This document shows, piece by piece, positions 7,315 to 12,671 of a stretch of 12,671 nt of DNA (the first letter of the stretch is position 1; every line of letters begins with the position of its first letter). The position numbers and the translations under genes were made by a program. This DNA comes from Candidatus Desantisbacteria bacterium CG1_02_49_89 (GTDB lineage: Bacteria > Desantisbacteria > UBA1551), in contig MNUP01000072.1 of the NCBI GenBank assembly GCA_001871075.1, positions 1 through 12,671 of the forward strand, in the 5' to 3' direction. Below the pieces are notes generated by a model. It saw only the letters and a list, made by a program, of their open reading frames with translations, was not told the DNA's origin and did not search any database.

Positions 7315-7327
7315 AAAACAGGGAGCC

Positions 7328-8308
7328 ATGAAATATTCCAGGACATTGCTAAAAAACTTTTATAAGACAATGCTACGGATTAGGTTGTGCGAGGAAAGAT
7401 TTGTCCACCCCATAATAAACGGCGAAATAAAATGTCCTGTGCATTTATATTCCGGCCAGGAAGCAGTTGCTGCCGGCGTATGCGCAGCTCTGCGCGCGAC
7501 AGATTACGTTTTCGGCAACCACCGTTCCCACGGCCATTTTCTGGCAAAAGGCGGTAGCTTGAAAAAACTTGTCGCTGAGGTTTATTGCAGGGAAACCGGT
7601 TGTTCCCGGGGCAGGGGAGGATCCATGCACCTTATAGATGTTAACAAAGGCATGCTTGGATCAACGCCGATAGTGGCAGGCACCATATCTCTTGCACTTG
7701 GCGCATCACTTGCTTCAAAAATAAGGAAAGATAGGCGCGTAACTGTCAGTTTTTTTGGCGACGGTGCTGCGGGCGAGGGTGTTATGTATGAATCCTTGAA
7801 CTTCGCGGCACTTAATAAATTACCTATTATTTTTGTCTGCGAAAACAATCTGTATTCAACGCATATGTCTTTAAGAGAATGTAGAACGAAAAATAATATT
7901 TACAGGATAGGCGGGTATTTTGGCGTTCGGAGTTACCGTTCTGATGGTAATGATGTGCTTAAGGTTTATGAAAGAGTCAATAGGGCTGTGAAGTTATGCA
8001 GGTCGGGAAATGGACCGGTATTTATCGAATTCATGACTTACAGAATGCGCGGGCACGTCGGGCCGAACGACAACATCCATGGATTGCATACAGACATAAG
8101 GCCAAAAAAAGAGATTGCGGAATGGCGAAAAAAAGACCCAATCAGGAAATTCAGCAAATACCTTGCGGAAGAAGGTGTTTTAAGCGAAAAAGACCTGGAA
8201 TCAATAAAAGAAAAAGTGAATAAAGAAATTGCTGGGGCGTTCTTGTTTGCGAAGAGAAGCCCTTTTCCAAAAAAGGAAGAGTTGGGCAGATATGTCTTCA
8301 GGGAATAG
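7328..8308 (+). CDS. Thiamine-diphosphate-dependent E1-alpha-like subunit
   Basis: A 326-residue homologue of the alpha subunit of 2-oxoacid dehydrogenase E1 (PdhA/AcoA/BkdA1 family). Seen: YSGQEAVAAG (41-50), NHRSHGHFLAKGG (64-76), GRGGSMHL (95-102), and the ThDP/Mg motif beginning FFGDGAAGEGVMYESLNFAA (142-161) and ending in FVCENN (169-174), with GDG at 144-146 and NN at 173-174. The late loop reads TYRMRGHVGPND (237-248), where dehydrogenases usually have a 'TYR..GHS..D' loop. Length is slightly short but complete. The ribosome site GGGAG (7321-7325) is only two bases from the ATG. The beta gene overlaps its end by 17 bases, so the two subunits are coupled. No lipoyl E2 or E3 is in the window, arguing for a carboligase or decarboxylase role within sugar synthesis. 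The substrate is unknown. Confidence 0.9.
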   Translation: MKYSRTLLKNFYKTMLRIRLCEERFVHPIINGEIKCPVHLYSGQEAVAAGVCAALRATDYVFGNHRSHGHFLAKGGSLKKLVAEVYCRETGCSRGRGGSMHLIDVNKGMLGSTPIVAGTISLALGASLASKIRKDRRVTVSFFGDGAAGEGVMYESLNFAALNKLPIIFVCENNLYSTHMSLRECRTKNNIYRIGGYFGVRSYRSDGNDVLKVYERVNRAVKLCRSGNGPVFIEFMTYRMRGHVGPNDNIHGLHTDIRPKKEIAEWRKKDPIRKFSKYLAEEGVLSEKDLESIKEKVNKEIAGAFLFAKRSPFPKKEELGRYVFRE

Positions 8309-9287
8309 AATTCTGCAATACAGCTTGGCTATCAATGAAGCCCTGCACCAGATAATGGCTGCGGATAAATCCGTATTCCTTATAGGGCAAGGGGTTAAGA
8401 GCCCTTGGTATGTGGGAAACACTACCGGGGGTCTGTTAAAAAAATACGGCGCAAGCCGTATTATTGATACTCCTGTTTCGGAAAATGCAGTTACGGGAAC
8501 GGCTGTGGGGGCTGCTATTGCCGGCATGAGGTCGGTCGTCGTCCATCCGAGGATTGATTTCATGGTATACGCCTTTGACCCGGTCATTAACGAGGCGGCG
8601 AATTACCATTACATGTTCGGTGGCAGAGTCTGCGTACCGGTTGTTATCTGGGGCATAGTGAACAGGGGCGGAGAGCAGGCAGCCCAGCACTCCCAGTCAC
8701 TTCACGCTCTCTTTGCACATATTCCGGGTTTAAAAGTTGTCATGCCTTCAACGCCTTATGACGCAAAAGGGCTGATGATCGCAGCCATTAAAGACAATAA
8801 TCCAGTTTTATTCATAGATGACCGCTGGCTGTACGGCATTAAGGGAAATGTGCCGCGCGACATGTATACAGTCCCAATAGGCAGGGCGGTCATACGTAAA
8901 AAAGGCAGAGACGTAACCCTGATTTCAGTTTCATACATGGCCGAGGTGTCAAGACAGGCGGCCCTGATGCTGGTAAAACAGGGCATCAGCGTTGAACTTA
9001 TCGACCTCAGAACAGTTAAGCCTCTTGATAAAGAGATGGTCCTCAGGTCGCTGAAAAAAACAGGTAGGTTGATAATCGCTGACGGAGGATGGAAGACCTG
9101 CGGAATGGCGGCTGAAATATCGGCGTCTATTTCTGAAGAAGGATTCAGGTACCTTAAAGTTCCGATAAAAAGGATAACGCTTCCTGATATTCCGGCCCCC
9201 GCAAGTTCAGTTTTGGAAAAGGCATATTATCCGTCAATCGGGGATATAGTAAGCGCCGCAAAGAAAATGATGCAAAAATCGGCGTAA
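8292..9287 (+). CDS. Thiamine-diphosphate-dependent E1-beta-like (transketolase-like) subunit
   Basis: A 331-residue homologue of E1-beta (PdhB/AcoB/BkdA2 family), partner of the alpha subunit for an alpha2-beta2 enzyme. Seen: DTPVSENAVTGTAVGAAIAG (59-78), where E64 is the expected cofactor-activating glutamate; EAANYHYMFGGR (101-112); RGGEQAAQHSQSLHALFAH (125-143) and PGLKVVMPSTPYDAKGL (145-161); then the C-terminal transketolase domain with VELIDLRTVKPLD (234-246). ATG 8292 is chosen over an in-frame TTG at 8229: family proteins begin close to the 'ALNEAL'-type segment, here YSLAINEALHQ, and GGAAGA (8275-8280) lies upstream. Unusual are VHPRIDFMVYAFDP (84-97), where dehydrogenases carry a hydrophobic 'E(F/I)..F' stretch, and GIVNRGGEQ (121-129). 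Confidence 0.9.
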   Translation: MSSGNRILQYSLAINEALHQIMAADKSVFLIGQGVKSPWYVGNTTGGLLKKYGASRIIDTPVSENAVTGTAVGAAIAGMRSVVVHPRIDFMVYAFDPVINEAANYHYMFGGRVCVPVVIWGIVNRGGEQAAQHSQSLHALFAHIPGLKVVMPSTPYDAKGLMIAAIKDNNPVLFIDDRWLYGIKGNVPRDMYTVPIGRAVIRKKGRDVTLISVSYMAEVSRQAALMLVKQGISVELIDLRTVKPLDKEMVLRSLKKTGRLIIADGGWKTCGMAAEISASISEEGFRYLKVPIKRITLPDIPAPASSVLEKAYYPSIGDIVSAAKKMMQKSA

Positions 9288-9291
9288 TCTT

Positions 9292-9310
9292 AGTCTGCAA
9301 TCTATGCAAT
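9292..9310. repeat. Right copy of short direct repeat bracketing the E1 gene pair
   Basis: AGTCTGCA (9292-9299), ATC, then TATGCAAT (9303-9310), immediately after the E1-beta stop (TAA 9285-9287). It matches the copy at 7263-7284 except for one substitution and a three-base deletion. It also supplies part of the leader of the next gene, whose ribosome site AGGAG starts at 9312. Confidence 0.7.
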
Positions 9311-9321
9311 CAGGAGTTCTA

Positions 9322-10431
9322 ATGTCATATAAAGTTCGTTTTGTAGATCCGGCTAGGAATTACAAGATGATCAAAAAAGAGATTGACGCAGCTTATCATG
9401 AAGTGATGTCGCGCGGGGACCTTATTATGCGCGGACAGCTGAAGCACTTCGAAGAAAAGCTTGCGGGGTTCGTCGGCACAAAATACGCGGTCGGGCTCAA
9501 TAGCGGATATGACGCACTTCATATTTCCATGATGGCCGCGGGGATAAAGTCCGGCGACGAAGTGATAGTTCCCGCGCATACGTTTCTCGCTACTGCATCC
9601 GCGGTTGTAAACGCGGGTGGCAGACTGGTTCTTGCGGACGTGTCAGAGGATTATAATGTTGATCCCGGAAAGATCGAAAAGGCGATTACTTCGAGGTCAA
9701 AGGCTATAATACCCGTGCACTTGAACGGCAGGGCATGCGACATGGATGCGGTAATGTCTATTGCAATAAAACACAGGCTTGTTGTCATTGAGGATGCCTG
9801 CCAGTCGCTCGGAGCTACCTTCCGCGGCAAAAAAACCGGCTCCTTCGGTTTAACGGGCTGCTGGAGTTTTTATCCTTTCAAGATACTCGGTGGCTACGGA
9901 GACGGAGGCGCAATAACGACTAATGACGCAAAAGTTGAAAGATACGCAAAATTGCTGCGTTATAACGGAGAAAAAAAAGAAACCGGCGCCTATTACTACC
10001 ACGGTTTTACATGCCTGCTTGATAATATCCAGGCGGCTTTTCTTGCCGTAAAACTGCGTCATCTTCCTGAATGGCTGAGAAGGCGCAGGAAGATCGCGGA
10101 TATTTACAGAAAGGGATTGAGCGGCATAGAGGGTCTGAAGCTGCCGCATTTTGAGGACAAGAGATTCGGGGATGTTTTCCAGAATTATGTCGTTAGGACG
10201 AGTAGAAGGGATGAGCTGTATAATCACCTGAAAAAAAACGGGGTAGAAATACTCATACACTGGAGGATCCCTTATTATAAATATAAAGGTCTTAAACTTA
10301 AGACCGGAAGATTTTCCGAGACTGAATCTATTTCGCGCGAGGTCCTTTCGCTGCCCATGAACGTTGAAATAACCGATGCCCAGGTCAAATATGTGATAAA
10401 GACCATATGCAATTTTTTTCAATTTATGTAA
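9322..10431 (+). CDS. DegT/DnrJ/EryC1/StrS family nucleotide-sugar aminotransferase
   Basis: A 369-residue PLP enzyme that would transfer an amino group, usually from glutamate, to a keto-sugar nucleotide. Seen: FVDPARNY (7-14), LNSGYDALHISMMAAGIKSG (59-78), DEVIVPAHTFLATASAV (79-95), PVHLNGRACDM (131-141), VIEDACQSLGA (155-165, D158 binds the PLP nitrogen) and WSFYPFKILGGYGDGGAITT (181-200) with the PLP lysine K187. The 'FYP.K..G..GDGGA' context resembles C3-aminotransferases (QdtB/WlbC types) more than C4 enzymes such as PglE. ATG 9322 is preferred over 9304 because AGGAG (9312-9316) sits five bases before it. It is followed 13 bases later by a second, unrelated aminotransferase. Full length and intact. 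Regiochemistry is inferred from one motif. Confidence 0.92.
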   Translation: MSYKVRFVDPARNYKMIKKEIDAAYHEVMSRGDLIMRGQLKHFEEKLAGFVGTKYAVGLNSGYDALHISMMAAGIKSGDEVIVPAHTFLATASAVVNAGGRLVLADVSEDYNVDPGKIEKAITSRSKAIIPVHLNGRACDMDAVMSIAIKHRLVVIEDACQSLGATFRGKKTGSFGLTGCWSFYPFKILGGYGDGGAITTNDAKVERYAKLLRYNGEKKETGAYYYHGFTCLLDNIQAAFLAVKLRHLPEWLRRRRKIADIYRKGLSGIEGLKLPHFEDKRFGDVFQNYVVRTSRRDELYNHLKKNGVEILIHWRIPYYKYKGLKLKTGRFSETESISREVLSLPMNVEITDAQVKYVIKTICNFFQFM

Positions 10432-10444
10432 TCAGGAAGTAAAA

Positions 10445-11617
10445 ATGAAGCCGTTATCTCGCATAACTGAAAAATTCACCGAATCGGTGATTAGGGAAAT
10501 GACACGCATCTGCGATGCCGTCGGAGGGTATAACCTTTCTCAGGGTTTCCCTGATTTTGAATCTCCCGCGAAGGTCAAGAATGCGGCAATAAAAGCGATC
10601 CTCGGCGGTTATAACCAGTATCCGGTTACTTTCGGGGAACCTAAATTAAGGAAGGCGATTGTGAAGAAGGCCTGGAGCTTCAACAGGATTAGGTGCAACC
10701 CGGAAACAGATATAACAGTTACCTGCGGAGCTACCGAAGCCATGATAGCAACATTAAAAGCGGTTATAAACCCGGGTGAAGAAATAGTCATTTTCGAACC
10801 TTTTTATGAGAACTACGGTCCTGACGGCATCCTTTCAGGGGCAAAACCGCGGTATGTTTCACTATACCCGCCGGATTGGAAATATTATTCAAAAGAACTT
10901 TCGGCCGCTTTTAACAGGAAGACCAAGGCGGTTATCATAAACACCCCGAATAACCCGACAGGCAAGGTGTTTACCAGGCAGGAACTGGAGGAAATAGCAT
11001 CCTTGTGCGCCAGGTGGGACTGTCTAGCTGTCACAGACGAGATCTACGAGCATATAACCTACGACGAAGAAAAACATATTTCAATGGCTTCATTAAATGG
11101 TATGGCACATAGGACCGTCACGATCAACTCCATTTCCAAGACCTATTCTGTTACAGGTTGGCGCGTCGGCTGGGCTATAGCGGACAGCAGGATCACCAGC
11201 AGAATAAGGAAGGTACATGATTTCCTGACCGTGGGAGCGCCGACTCCTTTCCAGGAAGCGGCGGCTTTCGCTTTGGGAATGCCGGCGGCATATTACCGCA
11301 GACTGCGTTCCAGATATGAAAAGTCGAGGGAGTTTTTATTCAACCTTCTTGTTGAGACCGGGTTCCGGCCTTTCATGCCCAAAGGGGCTTATTATATAAT
11401 GGCGGGAATAGGCGACCTTATGAAGAAACTGGACATTAGAGACGATTTTTCATTCAGTAAAAAACTTATCGAGATGACTGGTGTTGCGACTGTCCCGGGG
11501 ACATCTTTTTATTCGTCTTTAGGGAAGGGCAGGGACCAGATAAGGTTCTGTTTCTGCAAGAAACAGCAGACTCTTGATAATGTAAAAAAGGGACTGATGC
11601 GCCTGAAAAACGCTTAG
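10445..11617 (+). CDS. Class I/II PLP aminotransferase (aspartate/kynurenine aminotransferase-like)
   Basis: A 390-residue fold-type I aminotransferase interconverting an amino acid and a 2-oxo acid. Seen: YNLSQGFPDFESP (29-41), TCGATEAM (93-100), INTPNNPTGKVFT (165-177, N170), VTDEIYEH (196-203, D198 and Y201), SISKTYSVTGWRVGW (229-243) with the PLP lysine K232, and QIRFCF (365-370) with the carboxylate-binding R367. The 'SQGFPDF' opening is reminiscent of kynurenine/glutamine-K and methionine aminotransferases (KAT/YbdL subgroup), so the substrate may be an aromatic or sulfur amino acid, but this is tentative. AGGAAG (10434-10439) is five bases from the ATG. Sitting between sugar genes, it may feed a 2-oxo acid to the adjacent E1-like enzyme or supply amino groups; this is not demonstrable here. 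Confidence 0.9.
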   Translation: MKPLSRITEKFTESVIREMTRICDAVGGYNLSQGFPDFESPAKVKNAAIKAILGGYNQYPVTFGEPKLRKAIVKKAWSFNRIRCNPETDITVTCGATEAMIATLKAVINPGEEIVIFEPFYENYGPDGILSGAKPRYVSLYPPDWKYYSKELSAAFNRKTKAVIINTPNNPTGKVFTRQELEEIASLCARWDCLAVTDEIYEHITYDEEKHISMASLNGMAHRTVTINSISKTYSVTGWRVGWAIADSRITSRIRKVHDFLTVGAPTPFQEAAAFALGMPAAYYRRLRSRYEKSREFLFNLLVETGFRPFMPKGAYYIMAGIGDLMKKLDIRDDFSFSKKLIEMTGVATVPGTSFYSSLGKGRDQIRFCFCKKQQTLDNVKKGLMRLKNA

Positions 11618-11629
11618 AACGGGGAGAAA

Positions 11630-12671
11630 ATGAAAGCTAAGAATATATCGCTTGTTCTTATTGATTTTGTTCTTCTGAGTCTGGCGATACTCCTGGCTTT
11701 CAGGATACGTTTCCCTGATTTTGCCGCACTCCCCAATTTTCTCGCGTTTAAGAAATATTTTGTGTTCTTCATACTTATTAAGATCTGCTCGTATTACCTG
11801 TTCGGGCTTTACGGAGGGATATGGAGGTACGCGGGCCTCAGCGAAGCTTTCAGCGTATTATACGCCGTTACGGCCGGGACCCTGGCATCTATCAGTTTTA
11901 TCTTTTTCACCCAGGTTCCCTTTGTCTTCAAAATGCCGCTCGTGCCCCGTTCGGTAATACTCATAGACTGGTTTTTCAACCTTCTTTTTATAGGGAGCGT
12001 CCGTTTTGTGCCAAGGATCCGCAAGGATCTATGGCTCAAGCCTGCCTCAGTTGCAAAGAGGCTTCTGATAGTCGGCGCGGGAGATACCGGCGAGCTTGTG
12101 ATCAGAGAGATAGCAAGGCATCCGGAGCTTGGTTACAAGCCCGTGGGTTTCATTGATGATGATCCGGAAAAAAGAGGCAGAAGGATACACAACCTGAAGG
12201 TCCTGGGGACAAGGGAAGATATCCCCCTGATCATTGAAAGGGAAAATATAGTTGAAATAATAATCGCGATACCTGCCGCTTCTGGAAGGATAATACGGGA
12301 AATAGTAAATTACTGCCAGAAGGTAAAAGTAGAACTGAAGATAGTTCCCGAGATCCCCAAGATCCTGCAGGGCGGTGTTTCTTTCGCGGACCTGCGAAGC
12401 GTGAAGCCCGAGGACCTGCTCGGGAGGGAAATGGTTGAGATCAACAGCGAGGACGCAAGGATTTTCCTGCAGAACAAGGTGATACTTGTCACGGGAGCGG
12501 GTGGTTCTATAGGTTCAGAGATATGCAGGCAGGTTTCGGGTTTCGGTCCCGCCCGCCTGATAATGCTTGACCATAATGAGAACGATGTTTATTTTATCGA
12601 AATTGACCTAAAAAGGAATTATCCCGTCCTGCAGTTCAGGACGGTTATAGGAGATATAAAGGACCCGATGC
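11630..12671 (+). CDS. CapD/FlaA1/WbpM-family nucleotide-sugar dehydratase/epimerase, 3' end outside window
   Basis: Open from ATG 11630 (ribosome site GGGGAG, 11621-11626) to the window edge: 347 codons of a protein usually about 600-650 residues. The N-terminal part is membrane-bound with about four hydrophobic helices (roughly 6-26, 43-60, 76-97, 106-124). Next comes a first Rossmann unit, LLIVGAGDTGELVIREI (145-161) and VGFIDDDPEKRG (172-183). A linker with LLGREMVEIN (263-272) leads into the catalytic SDR domain, VILVTGAGGSIGSEICRQ (284-301) and LIMLDHNEND (310-319). The catalytic triad lies beyond the edge. Relatives (WbpM, PglF, FlaA1) are UDP-GlcNAc 4,6-dehydratases making 4-keto-6-deoxy sugars for amino sugars such as bacillosamine or QuiNAc. 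It follows the aminotransferase by 12 bases. Confidence 0.93.
   Translation, partial: MKAKNISLVLIDFVLLSLAILLAFRIRFPDFAALPNFLAFKKYFVFFILIKICSYYLFGLYGGIWRYAGLSEAFSVLYAVTAGTLASISFIFFTQVPFVFKMPLVPRSVILIDWFFNLLFIGSVRFVPRIRKDLWLKPASVAKRLLIVGAGDTGELVIREIARHPELGYKPVGFIDDDPEKRGRRIHNLKVLGTREDIPLIIERENIVEIIIAIPAASGRIIREIVNYCQKVKVELKIVPEIPKILQGGVSFADLRSVKPEDLLGREMVEINSEDARIFLQNKVILVTGAGGSIGSEICRQVSGFGPARLIMLDHNENDVYFIEIDLKRNYPVLQFRTVIGDIKDPM

Noticed and set aside
7550-7561. GGCGGTAGCTTG, a full match to the RfaH-recruiting ops consensus used in polysaccharide operons
   Set aside because: It lies inside E1-alpha and encodes the Gly-Gly-Ser-Leu of the family-conserved HFLAKGGSLKK segment. Real ops sites are in untranslated leaders, so a codon-driven coincidence is more likely.
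8229-8291. Upstream TTG start extending the E1-beta protein by 21 residues
   Set aside because: The extension has no family counterpart and would overlap the alpha gene by 80 bases. ATG 8292 has a ribosome site and gives the normal family N-terminus.
9304-9321. Upstream ATG for the DegT protein
   Set aside because: The AGGAG ribosome site at 9312-9316 lies downstream of it and is correctly spaced for ATG 9322.
9850-10422. 190-codon minus-strand open frame
   Set aside because: It is antisense to the DegT gene, whose PLP motifs confirm the plus-strand reading. It arises from codon bias.

Overview
The window is one uninterrupted plus-strand cluster for making and exporting a surface polysaccharide (O-antigen, capsule or exopolysaccharide) by the Wzx/Wzy route. 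It holds eleven CDSs, ten complete and one cut by the right edge. No tRNA, rRNA, CRISPR array or transposase gene was seen. The organism is most likely a Gram-negative-type bacterium: there is a lipid-linked Wzx/Wzy/Wzz system and clear Shine-Dalgarno sites. Codon use leans to AGG for Arg and ATA for Ile, and GC is moderate. There are two non-coding palindromic repeats, one of the CCCCTCACC...GGTGAGGGG type and one of the GTCATTGCG...CGCAATGAC type. Repeats of these kinds are, from memory, common in Omnitrophota, Nitrospirota, Elusimicrobiota and deltaproteobacterial genomes. The phylum is a guess and cannot be settled from this sequence.

Layout. Bases 1-161 are non-coding: a perfect long hairpin (3-51), then a decayed tandem direct-repeat array (68-146). 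Bases 162-5715 form the assembly and export block. It encodes a Wzy_C/O-antigen-ligase-family membrane protein, a small Wzz-like chain-length protein without kinase domain, a Wzx-type flippase, a second Wzy_C-family membrane protein and an ExoA-like GT2 glycosyltransferase. Next comes a class I SAM methyltransferase (5708-6490). Genes in this block are very tightly packed, with overlaps of 4, 11 and 8 bases. A 121-base palindromic repeat element (6501-6621) lies before the initiating phosphoglycosyltransferase (6667-7263). Next is an E1-alpha/E1-beta thiamine-diphosphate enzyme pair (7328-9287), then a DegT-family sugar aminotransferase (9322-10431), a class I/II aminotransferase (10445-11617) and the first 347 residues of a CapD/FlaA1/WbpM-type nucleotide-sugar dehydratase running off the edge.

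How they fit together. The CapD-like dehydratase and DegT aminotransferase would make an amino deoxy-sugar nucleotide. The small PglC-like transferase loads the first sugar phosphate onto undecaprenyl phosphate. The GT2 enzyme extends the chain and the methyltransferase may decorate it. Wzx flips the unit, one Wzy_C protein polymerises it and the other may ligate it, and the Wzz-like protein sets length. The odd part is the E1-alpha/beta pair: it has all the thiamine-diphosphate motifs but no E2/E3 partner in view. It is bracketed by near-identical short direct repeats (7263-7284 and 9292-9310). The best hypothesis is a two-carbon (acyl) carboligation onto a keto-sugar, as proposed for E1-like pairs in some branched-sugar antibiotic pathways. 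The neighbouring amino-acid-type aminotransferase could supply the 2-oxo acid.
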